From Methylophilaceae bacterium 11 (GTDB lineage: Bacteria; Pseudomonadota; Gammaproteobacteria; Burkholderiales; Methylophilaceae): a stretch of 64,000 bases of DNA. A program made the translations under genes and the position numbers. Location of the stretch: NCBI GenBank assembly GCA_000525025.1, contig JCKJ01000001.1:2356001-2420000 (forward strand). Direction: 5' to 3'. This document shows, one piece after another, positions 16,787 through 26,868 of this stretch. The stretch's first letter is position 1. Each line of letters opens with the position of its first letter. The notes under the pieces were generated by a model, which saw only the letters and a program-made list of their open reading frames with translations, did no database searches and was not told where the DNA came from.

Positions 16787-17538
16787 TGGCTGCACTACCG
16801 GCATTTCAGCAATACCAACTGGCGTTCACCGCGCATATTCGCGACCCTAAAGTACATGCCAAACCAGCGGGCGTAGCAAACCAACGCATGGCCGTGTACC
16901 GCCATGCTATTTTCAATAATTTTTTCAATATCGTGTCAGCTTGCTTCCCGGTATGCCAGCAGGTGTTGGGGGTACGCGCATGGAAAAAACTCATACGTCG
17001 CTATGTCGCAGCACATGCAGCCAAAACACCTGTGTTTAGAGAAATCCCCGAATCGTTTGTGGCATGCTTGGCCAGCATGGAAGATGTGCCCGCCAATATC
17101 AAAGCATTGGCACATTACGAATGGGTAGAGTTAGCAGTGAGTCACCTGCCGGCATCTAACTTGCCGCTGAGTGTGCAACACGATCTACTTGATGAAATAC
17201 CGCTGCTTGCACCCCACCAGCTACTGGCTTATGACTACGCTGTGCACAACATTTCACGCCAATTTATTCCGAGAGACATCACGCCTACGTACCTACTGGT
17301 ATTTCGAGATCCACACTTTGCGGTGCAGTTTATTGAACTGAATGCAGTCACGTTTCGATTATTAAGCATACTTAGCAAACAAACATTTACAGGAAGACAA
17401 GCGCTGACCATACTCGCAGAAGAGCTAGGGCAAACCGATGCGCAAGTCATCATTCAATTTGGCACAGGCATTTTGCATGATTTGCTGACACAGCAAGCAT
17501 TGCTAGGTTCCACGACTAGTAACGCCAACGCCACCTAG
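16786..17538 (+). CDS. hvfC: HvfC-type RiPP maturation partner (DUF2063)
   Basis: The 250-residue protein has the N-terminal DUF2063 domain (RMAVYRHAIFNNFFNIVSACFPV...GVRAWKKLIRRYV), formerly called putative DNA-binding. The C-terminal half contains a second, HvfC-like domain. In studied systems it forms a heterodimer with the MNIO enzyme and recruits the precursor. Its start overlaps the hvfB stop by 1 bp (TAATG). No DoxX-like hvfD follows; a terminator comes next. Confidence 0.88.
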   Translation: MAALPAFQQYQLAFTAHIRDPKVHAKPAGVANQRMAVYRHAIFNNFFNIVSACFPVCQQVLGVRAWKKLIRRYVAAHAAKTPVFREIPESFVACLASMEDVPANIKALAHYEWVELAVSHLPASNLPLSVQHDLLDEIPLLAPHQLLAYDYAVHNISRQFIPRDITPTYLLVFRDPHFAVQFIELNAVTFRLLSILSKQTFTGRQALTILAEELGQTDAQVIIQFGTGILHDLLTQQALLGSTTSNANAT

Positions 17539-17563
17539 ATCTAACCTTTAACGACCTCTATAC

Positions 17564-17591
17564 AAAAAAAAGCCAGCATACGCTGGCTTTT
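17564..17591. terminator. Bidirectional terminator after hvfC
   Basis: Stem AGCCAGC/GCTGGCT with loop ATAC, with a run of A before and T after. It lies between hvfC (plus) and the DUF1289 gene (minus, stop 17610) and can serve both. Confidence 0.85.
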
Positions 17592-17609
17592 CATACTGAT
17601 ATGGCTTAC

Positions 17610-17798
17610 TTAATCACCAAACAATGTGGATGCTCTATCATCTGCTTGGGCAATAATGCTTTGTTTACTCGCGTCGTCCATATCCCACCAAGCTTGAATC
17701 TCTTCTATGGTGCGGTAACAACCTAAACATAAACCACTTAAATCATCCATGCTGCATACACCAATACAAGGTGATGCTACCGTTTGCTCACTCATCAT
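17610..17798 (-). CDS. DUF1289 family protein
   Basis: The 62-residue protein contains SPCIGVCSMDDLSGLCLGCYRT, with four cysteines in C-x3-C-x8-C-x2-C, then a helical IEEIQAWWDMDD segment. This is the DUF1289 signature; a metal or iron-sulfur site is plausible but unproven. It starts 7 bp after the secA stop, so it is probably in the same transcript. ATG 17795 is an equally good start. Confidence 0.85.
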   Translation of the reverse strand: MMSEQTVASPCIGVCSMDDLSGLCLGCYRTIEEIQAWWDMDDASKQSIIAQADDRASTLFGD

Positions 17799-17805
17799 GC
17801 TGCCT

Positions 17806-20532
17806 TTAACTTAATACGCCGTGGCAGTTTTTATACTTTTTGCCAGACCCACAAGGGCAAGGGTCATTGCGGCCTACTTTAGCGCCATCACGTACAACGG
17901 GCTGACCACTCGCTAGCTGTGCTTCTTCATCTGCACTCGGATTCGCTAATGCCTCATCATAATCAGCATGTTGGTATTGCACGTTTTCTACTTGTGCTAC
18001 TGGTTCAACAGCCTCTACATCTTCTTGCGTACGCACCTGTACCAACATCGTAATACGTGTCACTTCACTTTTTACAGTATTCAGTAAGCCTTCAAACAAT
18101 TGGAAAGCCTCGCGCTTATATTCTTGTTTAGGATTTTTTTGCGCATAAGAGCGTAAGTGAATCCCCTGACGCAAATGATCCAAAGCGGCCAAGTGCTCAC
18201 GCCAGTGATTATCTAAACTTTGCAACATGACAGAACGCTCAAAGTTACGGATATTCTCAGGGCCTGCTAATACCTCTTTCTCGGCATAGGCTTTATCTGC
18301 GGCCTCAAAGATACGCTCACGCAAGGTTTCTTCATGCAGGTCTGGATTCTCTTCTAACCATGTTGCAATTGGCAAATCTAAACCGGCGTCTGCAAACAAA
18401 TTCTTTTCTAAGCTAGACACATCCCACTGCTCTTCTACACTGCCTGGCGGCACATAGGTTTCAAACACGCTGTTCAACACATCATGACGCATGGCCTGAA
18501 TCGTTGCGCCTACATCATGCGCTTCTAACAATTCATTGCGTTGCTCGTAAATCACTTTACGTTGATCATTGGCCACATCATCAAATTCCAACAACTGTTT
18601 ACGAATATCAAAGTTACGGCCTTCTACTTTACGTTGGGCATTCTCAATAGCACGCGTCACCATCGAATGCTCAATCGCTTCTCCTTCTGGCATATTCAAT
18701 CTGGCCATAATGGCAGACACACGCTCGCCGGAGAAAATACGTAATAATTGATCGTCTAACGATAAATAGAAACGGCTAGAACCAGGGTCACCTTGACGAC
18801 CGGCACGACCACGCAACTGGTTATCCACACGACGCGATTCATGACGCTCCGTACCGATAATATGCAAGCCACCTGAAGCCAGCACTGCATCATGACGTTG
18901 TTGCCACTCTGCTTTCAATTGCTCTGCTTTGGTTTGCTTTTGCGCTTCACTCAAGTCGGCATCTTGATTCACTGCGTGAATCGCCGCTTCCGGATTGCCA
19001 CCCAACACAATGTCTGTACCACGGCCCGCCATATTGGTCGCAATGGTAATCACGCCCGGACGGCCCGCTTCGGCCACAATATGCGCTTCACGCTCATGCT
19101 GTTTAGCGTTCAATACTTGGTGCTCTAGTTTGGCTTTGGTCAGTAAATTAGAAATTAACTCAGAGTTTTCAATGGAGGTAGTACCCACCAGCACTGGCTG
19201 ACCTTTTGCCTGACACTGTTTAATATCTTCAATGACCGCATTGTATTTTTCCATCGCTGTGCGATACACCTTGTCCATTGCATCTTTACGTTGCATCGGG
19301 CGATGTGTTGGCACTACCACGGTCTCTAAGTTATAAATTTGATTAAATTCATAAGCTTCAGTATCCGCCGTACCTGTCATGCCACTTAGTTTGGCATACA
19401 TGCGGAAATAATTTTGGAAGGTGATTGAAGCTAAGGTTTGATTCTCCTTTTGAATCGCAACGCCTTCTTTCGCCTCCACTGCTTGGTGTAAACCATCAGA
19501 CCAGCGACGTCCCGGCATCATACGGCCAGAGAACTCATCCACGATAATCACTTCATCATCACGTACCACATAGTGCTGATCTTTATTGAATAGGTTTTGC
19601 GCACGCAATGATGCGTACAAATGATGTACCAAGGTAATATTGGCAGCTTCGTATAAACTTGAGCCTTCTGGCAATAAACCTGAGCTAGTTAAGATTTGCT
19701 CAGCATGCTCGTGACCTGCTTCACTCATGGTCACTGTTTGGGCTTTTTCATCCACCCAATAGTCGCCTTCACCCTCTTCTTCTTTTTGCGCTGTCAGCTG
19801 TAATGCTACGGCGTTAATTTGGTGATACAAATCAATACTGTGTTCAGCTTGACCAGAAATAATCAATGGCGTACGCGCCTCATCAATTAAAATCGAGTCC
19901 ACTTCATCCACTAACGCATAACTTAACGTGCGCTGTACACGCTCTTCGCGACTAAACACCATATTGTCACGCAGGTAGTCAAAGCCAAACTCGTTATTGG
20001 TGCCGTAAGTGATGTCCGCAGCATACGCTTGTTGTTTCACATCATGCGGCATCTGCGATAAGTTAATGCCAACGGTTAAACCAAGGAAATTGTAGAGCTT
20101 ACCCATCCACTCCGCATCACGCTTGGCGAGGTAATCGTTGACGGTCACAACGTGTACGCCTTTACCAGTCAATGCATTCAAATACGTAGGCAATGTAGCG
20201 ACTAAGGTTTTACCTTCACCGGTACGCATCTCCGCAATTTTTCCTGCGTTCAGCACCATGCCGCCAATCAACTGCACATCAAAATGACGCATACCTAAAG
20301 CACGACGACTGCCTTCGCGCACAACGGCAAACGCCTCTGGCAACAATTGCTCTAGCGTTTCGCCTTGTTGATAACGTTGTTTAAACTCTTCTGTTTTTGC
20401 ACGTAATGCATCATCTGATAATGCTTCGATAGTAGGCTCTAAGGCATTAATGTCTTTAACTGCTTGGCTGTATTGTTTAATCAGCCTCTCATTACGACTA
20501 CCGAAAAATTTTTTGAACAACGTGGATAACAT
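17806..20532 (-). CDS. secA: Preprotein translocase ATPase SecA
   Basis: The 908-residue motor drives Sec-dependent export. Walker A (MRTGEGKTL near residue 102) and the Walker B region [20 protein letters not shown] are clear. [20 protein letters not shown] belongs to the second nucleotide-binding domain. The C-terminal zinc motif [14 protein letters not shown] binds SecB and phospholipid. Length is normal. No clear Shine-Dalgarno precedes the ATG, and no secM-like gene lies upstream. It is followed by the DUF1289 gene. Confidence 0.97.
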   Translation of the reverse strand: MLSTLFKKFFGSRNERLIKQYSQAVKDINALEPTIEALSDDALRAKTEEFKQRYQQGETLEQLLPEAFAVVREGSRRALGMRHFDVQLIGGMVLNAGKIAEMRTGEGKTLVATLPTYLNALTGKGVHVVTVNDYLAKRDAEWMGKLYNFLGLTVGINLSQMPHDVKQQAYAADITYGTNNEFGFDYLRDNMVFSREERVQRTLSYALVDEVDSILIDEARTPLIISGQAEHSIDLYHQINAVALQLTAQKEEEGEGDYWVDEKAQTVTMSEAGHEHAEQILTSSGLLPEGSSLYEAANITLVHHLYASLRAQNLFNKDQHYVVRDDEVIIVDEFSGRMMPGRRWSDGLHQAVEAKEGVAIQKENQTLASITFQNYFRMYAKLSGMTGTADTEAYEFNQIYNLETVVVPTHRPMQRKDAMDKVYRTAMEKYNAVIEDIKQCQAKGQPVLVGTTSIENSELISNLLTKAKLEHQVLNAKQHEREAHIVAEAGRPGVITIATNMAGRGTDIVLGGNPEAAIHAVNQDADLSEAQKQTKAEQLKAEWQQRHDAVLASGGLHIIGTERHESRRVDNQLRGRAGRQGDPGSSRFYLSLDDQLLRIFSGERVSAIMARLNMPEGEAIEHSMVTRAIENAQRKVEGRNFDIRKQLLEFDDVANDQRKVIYEQRNELLEAHDVGATIQAMRHDVLNSVFETYVPPGSVEEQWDVSSLEKNLFADAGLDLPIATWLEENPDLHEETLRERIFEAADKAYAEKEVLAGPENIRNFERSVMLQSLDNHWREHLAALDHLRQGIHLRSYAQKNPKQEYKREAFQLFEGLLNTVKSEVTRITMLVQVRTQEDVEAVEPVAQVENVQYQHADYDEALANPSADEEAQLASGQPVVRDGAKVGRNDPCPCGSGKKYKNCHGVLS

Positions 20533-20546
20533 GAAGAGGCACCAAC

Positions 20547-20564
20547 TTTCCGTAAGGACGGAAA
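20547..20564 (-). promoter_or_regulatory. Small hairpin in the secA leader
   Basis: Perfect 7-bp arms TTTCCGT/ACGGAAA around a 4-base loop, ending 15 bp upstream of the secA start codon. No T-run follows, so it is not a terminator. A role in secA translation is only a guess. Confidence 0.4.
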
Positions 20565-20655
20565 CCTAAAAAATAGTGTTAAATTAAAATATTGATATAC
20601 AGATGGGGATTAAATTAATAATTTCAAATTCATTGCGTTTTTCTCATTACGCTGA

Positions 20656-21558
20656 TTAGCCTGCGCTTCTGTTTAAGTATTGGCGCGGGTCTAAAGCATT
20701 ACCGTTTAAACGTATTTCATAATGCAAATGTGGGCCGGTAGATCGGCCAGTATTGCCCACTAGCGCAACTTGCTGACCTTTGACCACGCGATCCCCCACT
20801 TTCACTATAATTTTGGAGGCATGGGCATAGCGTGTTTCTAATCCTGAACCATGCTGAATCTTTACAATATTACCATAATCCGGCGTTTGCTCTGCGGCTG
20901 TCACAATTCCGTCAGCTGCGGCCAGAATCGGCGTGCCAGTATCCGCCGGAAAATCCAAGCCTTCATGAAACGCTTTGTGTCCGTTAAATGGATCGATACG
21001 CCAACCATAGCTGGAAGAGTTGTAGCCAGCGCGCACTGGGCTACTGTTAGGCAACATGTCTTTCAACACACTCTGCTGCAAGATTTTTGCTTCAATCACG
21101 CTTTGGTATTCATCCCGGGCATCTACGGTATTCATCAATTCTTCAATCGCCGCGATCAAGTCTGACTCAGACATAGGTTTTTCATGTATTAACGGACCAC
21201 CACGGTTCGGGTCCAACACTTGAGGCGTCTGTTCAGTTTGTGGTGTTTGTTGAGGCTTCTCACCGGCCAGTTTCGCTAGGCGTTGGTTCTGTGCATCCAA
21301 ACGCATAATGCGCGCTTGTAACTCGCCGATTTGTTTGGCATACGCATCCAAATGGCTTTGTGATGAAAGGATAGTCCCCTTTAAATGCGGGGGCAACATG
21401 GCTTTAACGCCTTGCTCTTTAATGGTTTGCTTGGGGGTCAGAAATAGTAAAATCATCAACACTGGTAATAACACCAGTGCAGCCACCAAACTCCCTGCTT
21501 GCCATGCATTTAAGCTCTTGGCTTTTGCCATTTTGTTTGAAACTAAGATAATATTCAT
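20656..21558 (-). CDS. M23 family peptidase (LytM-type endopeptidase)
   Basis: The 300-residue protein has one N-terminal membrane helix (residues about 22-42), a coiled-coil region (about 65-100) and a C-terminal peptidase_M23 domain. Metal and catalytic residues are present: HEGLDFP (H-x3-D), RYAHASKI and GPHLHYEIRL (H-x-H). This predicts an active zinc D,D-endopeptidase anchored in the inner membrane and acting on peptidoglycan. The start at 21558 has AGGT upstream; ATG 21531 lacks one. It lies upstream of secA, divergent from the DUF721 gene with only 25 bp between starts. Confidence 0.9.
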   Translation of the reverse strand: MNIILVSNKMAKAKSLNAWQAGSLVAALVLLPVLMILLFLTPKQTIKEQGVKAMLPPHLKGTILSSQSHLDAYAKQIGELQARIMRLDAQNQRLAKLAGEKPQQTPQTEQTPQVLDPNRGGPLIHEKPMSESDLIAAIEELMNTVDARDEYQSVIEAKILQQSVLKDMLPNSSPVRAGYNSSSYGWRIDPFNGHKAFHEGLDFPADTGTPILAAADGIVTAAEQTPDYGNIVKIQHGSGLETRYAHASKIIVKVGDRVVKGQQVALVGNTGRSTGPHLHYEIRLNGNALDPRQYLNRSAG

Positions 21559-21583
21559 TGCTACCTATTGCCTCTGTAACGTT

Positions 21584-22030
21584 ATGCATAAATTGAATGC
21601 GATTTTTGGTCAACACAACCAACTGAATCAACTCACGCAACAAGCGGGAGAGAAGGCGCTCATCAATGCGTTTTGGCTAACGTCTGTGCCCGATTTTTTA
21701 GCGGATCACAGTACTGCCAATATACTCAATGATGGCGTGCTAACCGTCTTTGCGACCAATGCCAGCGTTGCAAGTAAAATCAAACTTATGCAAGCTAGCC
21801 TATTGAAAGCATTGGAAAATTCCCAAAAAACAATTGGCCAATTCAAGCATTGTAAAGTTACTGTAATTAAGGTGAAAGTGCAAGTAAAATCTACCCCTAA
21901 ACCACGCACCAAACGCGCAATCAAACTCAGTTCATCTGGCGCGCAACATTTGAATCGCTATGCCAATACGATTGCAGGCACCCCGCTTGGTGACATCCTG
22001 AAAAAACTGGCCGCCAAAAGCAGCGAGTAA
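21584..22030 (+). CDS. DUF721 (DciA-like) protein
   Basis: From ATG 21584 the protein has 148 residues. The N-terminal half has the DUF721 fold (LTQQAGEKALINAFWLTSVPDFLADHS...LTVFATNASVASKIKLMQASLLKAL); the C-terminal half is basic. DciA proteins of this family assist loading of replicative helicase DnaB in bacteria lacking DnaC, so a DNA-replication role is possible. A basic segment (KVKVQVKSTPKPRTKRAIKL) may touch nucleic acid. Divergence from an M23 peptidase next to secA is a recurrent betaproteobacterial arrangement. Confidence 0.75.
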   Translation: MHKLNAIFGQHNQLNQLTQQAGEKALINAFWLTSVPDFLADHSTANILNDGVLTVFATNASVASKIKLMQASLLKALENSQKTIGQFKHCKVTVIKVKVQVKSTPKPRTKRAIKLSSSGAQHLNRYANTIAGTPLGDILKKLAAKSSE

Positions 22031-22156
22031 CGCTCACCCTGCTGCAGATGCGGACCAGTCCAAATACTCACCAACACTCGTATTCTTCTTGCAATTTGTA
22101 TCCAAAAATCCGTTGGTTGTCGCGCTAGTTGTTTAGTGCCATAATGAAATCGGTTG

Positions 22157-22182
22157 TTACATAATTCTTACAATTTCTTACA
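22157..22182 (+). promoter_or_regulatory. Three helically phased TTACA direct repeats upstream of hppA
   Basis: TTACA occurs at 22157-22161, 22168-22172 and 22178-22182, spaced 11 and 10 bp, about 70-90 bp before the hppA start. Two copies read CTTACA. Direct repeats on an 11-bp period are how OmpR/PhoB-type regulators bind. Regulation of hppA from here is inferred. Confidence 0.4.
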
Positions 22183-22249
22183 ACTGGTTAGCAATTAATT
22201 AAGCATTTCAATTACGTTTCAAATTTACAACGATAAATTAGGAGAAGTC

Positions 22250-24283
22250 ATGTCAGTCGCTTTAATGATTGCCATTGCTGCAGCTGTATTAGCAGTACTG
22301 TATGGCGTAGTAATGAGTAAATGGATTTCGGGGTTACCAGCAGGCAATGCGCGCATGCAAGAAATTGCAGGCGCGATTCAACAAGGAGCAGCCGCCTATT
22401 TAGCACGTCAATATAAGACAATTGCTATTGTGGGCGTGGTACTGGCTGTGTTGATTGCAATATTTTTAAATGTGAATACCGCAATTGGTTTTGTCGTCGG
22501 CGCCATTCTTTCCGGCGCTTGTGGCTTTATTGGTATGAATGTCTCTGTGAAAGCCAATGTGCGCACCGCACAGGCAGCCACCAATGGCATTGGGCCTGCA
22601 TTAGATGTAGCCTTTAAAGGTGGTGCCATCACTGGCATGTTAGTAGTAGGCTTAGGCTTACTAGGCGTAGCCGGTTTTTATATGTATCTGGGCGCAGAAA
22701 ATGCAACCGATCTTAACCCATTGATTGGATTGGCCTTTGGCTCATCATTAATTTCAATCTTTGCGCGTTTAGGTGGCGGTATATTTACCAAGGGTGCAGA
22801 CGTGGGTGCAGACTTAGTGGGCAAAGTGGAAGCGGGGATTCCGGAAGATGACCCACGCAACCCTGCAGTGATTGCCGATAACGTCGGTGACAACGTGGGC
22901 GACTGTGCCGGGATGGCCGCCGACTTGTTTGAAACGTATGCGGTGACCTTAATTGCGACGATGGTACTCGGTGGCTTAATGGCGGCAGAAGCAGGTGCCA
23001 ACGCCGTGATCTATCCACTGCTATTGGGCGCGGTATCGATTGTCGCCTCTATCATCGGCTGCTTCTTTGTGAAAGCCTCACCAGGCATGAAAAACGTGAT
23101 GCCTGCACTTTATAAAGGCTTAGCCGTTGCAGGCGTGTTGTCACTGATCGCCTTCTACTTTGTCACACAGCACCTATTTCCCGAAGGCATCACGTATGGA
23201 GACAAAATAGTTACTAGCCAAGCATTATTTGGCGCTTGTGCCGTAGGTTTAATCTTAACAGCCGCATTGGTATGGATTACGGAGTACTACACCGGTACTG
23301 ATTACGCACCGGTGAAGCACGTAGCCCAAGCATCTACCACTGGTCACGCAACCAACATTATTGCAGGCATTGGTGTGTCCATGAAATCTACGGCATGGCC
23401 TGTATTGGCAGTGTGTCTCGCCATTTACACCTCTTACCATTTGGGTGGTTTATATGGTATTGCTATTGCCGCTACTGCAATGTTGAGCATGGCTGGTATT
23501 GTGGTGGCACTAGATGCCTATGGCCCCATTACCGATAACGCTGGCGGTATTGCTGAAATGGCAGAACTCCCAAGTAGCGTGCGTGATGTGACAGACCCGT
23601 TGGATGCAGTAGGCAATACCACTAAGGCTGTGACGAAAGGGTATGCGATTGGCTCTGCTGGCTTAGCCGCGTTGGTATTGTTTGCCGATTACACGCATAA
23701 ACTACAAGGCGCAGGTATTGATGTGAAGTTTGACTTGAGCGATCCGATGGTCATCATTGGTTTATTCATCGGCGGTTTGATTCCATTCTTATTTGCTGCG
23801 ATGGCGATGGAAGCTGTTGGCCGTGCTGCTGGCGCAGTGGTGGAAGAAGTGCGCCGTCAGTTCCGCGATATCAAAGGCATCATGGAAGGCACGGCCAAAC
23901 CAGAGTACGGCAAAGCCGTGGATATGCTGACGACCGCTGCCATCAAAGAAATGATGATCCCTTCATTATTGCCGGTAGTAGCGCCAATTGCTGTAGGGTT
24001 ATTGCTTGGCCCTGTAGCATTGGGCGGCTTACTAATGGGTACCATCGTCACTGGTTTATTTGTCGCCATCTCCATGTGTACTGGTGGTGGTGCTTGGGAT
24101 AACGCCAAGAAATATATCGAAGATGGTCATCATGGCGGTAAAGGTTCTGATGCGCATAAAGCAGCGGTAACTGGCGATACAGTGGGTGACCCCTACAAGG
24201 ATACTGCGGGTCCAGCAGTGAATCCACTAATTAAAATTATTAACATTGTGGCGCTACTGATCGTGCCGCTGTTGCATGTGTAG
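22250..24283 (+). CDS. hppA: K+-independent H+-translocating pyrophosphatase
   Basis: The 677-residue integral membrane protein (about 16 helices) hydrolyses pyrophosphate and pumps protons out of the cytoplasm. The catalytic loop [19 protein letters not shown] is intact, as are [11 protein letters not shown] and the C-terminal [34 protein letters not shown] has Lys at residue 459, where K+-dependent enzymes have Ala, so K+-independent proton pumping is predicted. AGGAGAAG precedes the ATG. It faces the soluble pyrophosphatase gene across a shared terminator. Confidence 0.96.
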   Translation: MSVALMIAIAAAVLAVLYGVVMSKWISGLPAGNARMQEIAGAIQQGAAAYLARQYKTIAIVGVVLAVLIAIFLNVNTAIGFVVGAILSGACGFIGMNVSVKANVRTAQAATNGIGPALDVAFKGGAITGMLVVGLGLLGVAGFYMYLGAENATDLNPLIGLAFGSSLISIFARLGGGIFTKGADVGADLVGKVEAGIPEDDPRNPAVIADNVGDNVGDCAGMAADLFETYAVTLIATMVLGGLMAAEAGANAVIYPLLLGAVSIVASIIGCFFVKASPGMKNVMPALYKGLAVAGVLSLIAFYFVTQHLFPEGITYGDKIVTSQALFGACAVGLILTAALVWITEYYTGTDYAPVKHVAQASTTGHATNIIAGIGVSMKSTAWPVLAVCLAIYTSYHLGGLYGIAIAATAMLSMAGIVVALDAYGPITDNAGGIAEMAELPSSVRDVTDPLDAVGNTTKAVTKGYAIGSAGLAALVLFADYTHKLQGAGIDVKFDLSDPMVIIGLFIGGLIPFLFAAMAMEAVGRAAGAVVEEVRRQFRDIKGIMEGTAKPEYGKAVDMLTTAAIKEMMIPSLLPVVAPIAVGLLLGPVALGGLLMGTIVTGLFVAISMCTGGGAWDNAKKYIEDGHHGGKGSDAHKAAVTGDTVGDPYKDTAGPAVNPLIKIINIVALLIVPLLHV

Positions 24284-24297
24284 TCTATTTTTCTCGT

Positions 24298-24331
24298 AAT
24301 AAAAAAGGCAGCTTAAGCTGCCTTTTTTATT
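24298..24331. terminator. Perfectly symmetric bidirectional terminator between hppA and ppa
   Basis: A 34-bp palindrome with stem core GGCAGC/GCTGCC, loop TTAA, a run of six A on the left and six T on the right. It terminates hppA and the convergent ppa. Confidence 0.95.
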
Positions 24332-24359
24332 GCTGTATCTTCAGATGAAGTACACAGGA

Positions 24360-24908
24360 TTAGAACGCTGGTTTTACTTCCGCTGTGTTGTAGCGTGCAA
24401 CGCCATCCATAATTTCTTTATGCGCCTCTTCAATGCCTTCCCAGCCTTCAATTTTCACCCATTTGCCTTTATCCAAATCTTTGTAATGTTCAAAGAAATG
24501 AGAGATCATTTCCAAACGCCATGGTGAAACATCTTTATAGGTTTTTTGATAAGCATATAGACCACAGACTTTTTCCACAGGCACTGCGAGCAATTTTGCA
24601 TCGCCACCAGCTTCATCCGTCATGTTCAACATACCCAATGCACGGCAACGCACTACTACACCTGGTAACAAAGGCACAGGCGTAATCACCAATACATCTA
24701 CCGGGTCTCCATCATCTGCTAAAGTGTGAGGGATATAACCGTAGTTACATGGGTATTGCATAGAAGTACCCATAAAGCGATCCACAAAAATCGCACCACT
24801 CTCTTTATCGACTTCGTATTTTACAGGGTCACCCTGCATAGGAATTTCGATAATAACGTTAAAATCATTAGGAAGATCTTTGCCAGACGGCACTAAATTG
24901 AGCGACAT
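24360..24908 (-). CDS. ppa: Soluble inorganic pyrophosphatase (family I)
   Basis: The 182-residue enzyme hydrolyses pyrophosphate released by biosynthesis. Family I motifs include [23 protein letters not shown], with the D-x-D-P-x-D metal-binding signature, and the later [13 protein letters not shown]. Length is typical. Convergent with hppA, so the two pyrophosphate-consuming enzymes are neighbours but not co-transcribed. The nearest gene upstream on this strand is the DedA gene, with an 82-bp gap. Confidence 0.96.
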   Translation of the reverse strand: MSLNLVPSGKDLPNDFNVIIEIPMQGDPVKYEVDKESGAIFVDRFMGTSMQYPCNYGYIPHTLADDGDPVDVLVITPVPLLPGVVVRCRALGMLNMTDEAGGDAKLLAVPVEKVCGLYAYQKTYKDVSPWRLEMISHFFEHYKDLDKGKWVKIEGWEGIEEAHKEIMDGVARYNTAEVKPAF

Positions 24909-24990
24909 GTTAAATAGAACCCGTGATTGAGAAAAATAAAAGCGGAATTATAGGCGAAATTTGTTGCTAGATTATTGCCAATCTTCATCT

Positions 24991-25629
24991 TTACTGGGCT
25001 TTATTGGATTTTATCCAAACATCCCAGCCTTTTTTAAGCAAAACAGCCATTACTAAGCATGCTAAGCCCAGCAATGTAATCAAGCCTAGGTGGTGTTGAA
25101 TGATACCAAGGTGCCCAAAATAATAACCGGCTAACACGCACACTAGCACCCACACTAAGGAACCGATGACGCTTGAATAGAAAAATCGATGCAATTGCAT
25201 ATGAGATACGCCCGCAAGAAATGGCGCAAGCGTACGAATGACCGGTAGAAACAAAGAGAAAATAAAGCTTTTTTCACCATGTCGCTCAAAAAATTGACGC
25301 GTTTTTTTCAGCGCAGATTCATTCGGCCATGCTAGATACCGTGTGAATAATGCATGACCAACCGTGTTTCCCAGATAGTATCCCAATAGACTGCCTAGTA
25401 CGGCAGCTGATACTAGGACAACCAATAGTAGAATTAGGCTAAGTTGTGAGGCTGCCCACACTGCGCCGCATACAAATACAAAAGGATTGCCAGGTAAGAA
25501 AAATAACGGCAGCACGCCCACTTCCAAAAAAACAACTGAGAAGACAATCAAATAAATCCAACCGGAATACATGCCTACCAAGGCCGGCAGATGTGCATCA
25601 AAGTTGGTGATCAGCTGCCAGAGTTGCAC
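24991..25629 (-). CDS. DedA family membrane protein
   Basis: The 212-residue polytopic protein has the DedA/SNARE-associated signature: FLPGNPFVFVCG, GSLLGYYLGNTVGHALF, FFERHGEKSFIFSLFLPVIRTLAPFLAGVSHM. The conserved E and R-x3-P residues of undecaprenyl/phospholipid transporters are present. These proteins are inner-membrane lipid scramblases or flippases. The start is GTG 25629, one base after the ykvA-like stop, so the two genes are co-transcribed. Confidence 0.88.
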   Translation of the reverse strand: MQLWQLITNFDAHLPALVGMYSGWIYLIVFSVVFLEVGVLPLFFLPGNPFVFVCGAVWAASQLSLILLLVVLVSAAVLGSLLGYYLGNTVGHALFTRYLAWPNESALKKTRQFFERHGEKSFIFSLFLPVIRTLAPFLAGVSHMQLHRFFYSSVIGSLVWVLVCVLAGYYFGHLGIIQHHLGLITLLGLACLVMAVLLKKGWDVWIKSNKAQ

Positions 25630-25630
25630 G

Positions 25631-25900
25631 CTATGTGACCGCTCTACATTCCGCCAATACAGCCTCTGGCGTAAGTTTGACCGCGCAATAGATTAACAGT
25701 GGAATAATGATGACTTCATCTAACTGACCAATCACAGGCAGAAAATCTGGAATCAAATCAAACGGTAACAGCAAATAACCAATGGCCAACCACAATAACG
25801 CTTTTGCTAATGCAGGCGTTTGTGGATGCTGTTGTAAGCGCCGATAGAAATCAAACTCAGCCTTGAGTTTACCTGCGATTTCTTTTAGGCGCTGTAGCAT
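25631..25900 (-). CDS. YkvA-like DUF1232 membrane protein
   Basis: The 89-residue protein has the DUF1232 core LAKALLWLAIGYLLLPFDLIPDFLPVIGQLDEVIIIPLLIYCAVKLTP. The PFDLIPDF-x3-G-x-LDD-like motif is diagnostic, here with LDE. Two short hydrophobic segments suggest membrane association. It lies between purC (6 bp upstream) and the DedA gene. Function is unknown. Confidence 0.85.
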   Translation of the reverse strand: MLQRLKEIAGKLKAEFDFYRRLQQHPQTPALAKALLWLAIGYLLLPFDLIPDFLPVIGQLDEVIIIPLLIYCAVKLTPEAVLAECRAVT

Positions 25901-25906
25901 GAATAA

Positions 25907-26806
25907 TTAAGCAGGTAGCGGCTGACCGGTAAGTTTTTCAAACGCTTCCAGATATTTATCAGAAGTACGTTTGGCAACATCGTCAGGCAACGCTGGGGCT
26001 GGTGGGGATTTGTTCCAGCCCATGCTTTCTAACCAATCACGTACATATTGTTTATCGTAACTGGGTGGGTTACTACCCACTTGATAACTTTCCAGTGGCC
26101 AGAAACGTGATGAATCGGGTGTCAGCACTTCATCCATCACATGCAGGACGCCCTTCTCATCAAGCCCAAATTCAAATTTGGTATCGGCGATGATAATGCC
26201 CTTGGTCAGCGCATACGCGGCGGCTTCTGAATACAATTGAATAGCGACTTTAGCCACTTCTGCCGCACGTTCAGCACCAATCAAATCAGCACATTGCGCC
26301 AACGTAATATTCTCATCATGCTCACCTACTGCCGCTTTGCTTGAAGGTGTAAACAAGGGTGTCGGCAATTGTGAAGCCTCTTGCAAGCCTGTAGGCAATG
26401 CAATGCCGCACACTGTACCTTTGGCTTTATATTCTTTCCAGCCACTGCCTACTAAATAGCCACGTACAATCGCTTCAATCGGCAAAGGTTTAAGCTTTTT
26501 TACCACCACGGCCCTGCTACCTAATTGCGCTTTATCTTCTGGTGTCGACACCACATCATCAGGGTCAATACCGGTTAAGTGATTAGGTACAACATGTGCC
26601 AGCTTTTTAAACCAGAAGTTAGCCATTTGCGTCAACATGGCCCCTTTGTTCTGAATCCCGGTCGGTAAAATCACATCAAATGCAGACAAGCGGTCTGTAC
26701 TAATTAGCAACATGGTGTTTGCGTCTATATCGTAAATATCACGCACTTTGCCTTGATGAATGCGTTTAAGACTGCTGAGACTGGTATTCAGTAATGGTGA
26801 TGTCAT
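25907..26806 (-). CDS. purC: SAICAR synthase
   Basis: The 299-residue enzyme joins aspartate to CAIR in purine synthesis using ATP. Visible motifs: GKVRDIYDID (ATP loop), STDRLSAFDVILPTGIQNKG, EAIVRGYLVGSGWKEY, and IADTKFEFGLDEKGVLHVMDEVLTPDSSRFWP. It is of the long form (near 300 residues) common in betaproteobacteria and yeast-like enzymes. It is the first gene of purC-DUF1232-dedA and follows pyk by 62 bp. Confidence 0.96.
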   Translation of the reverse strand: MTSPLLNTSLSSLKRIHQGKVRDIYDIDANTMLLISTDRLSAFDVILPTGIQNKGAMLTQMANFWFKKLAHVVPNHLTGIDPDDVVSTPEDKAQLGSRAVVVKKLKPLPIEAIVRGYLVGSGWKEYKAKGTVCGIALPTGLQEASQLPTPLFTPSSKAAVGEHDENITLAQCADLIGAERAAEVAKVAIQLYSEAAAYALTKGIIIADTKFEFGLDEKGVLHVMDEVLTPDSSRFWPLESYQVGSNPPSYDKQYVRDWLESMGWNKSPPAPALPDDVAKRTSDKYLEAFEKLTGQPLPA

Positions 26807-26868
26807 GATGAGTGATTTAGCAAGAAAGAACGTTATTATAAATTGCGCATGGCTTTGAAGCTATTTTT

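Noticed and set aside
20547-20564. SecM-like arrest control of secA
   Set aside because: Only a small hairpin is present; no upstream short frame with an arrest peptide was found.
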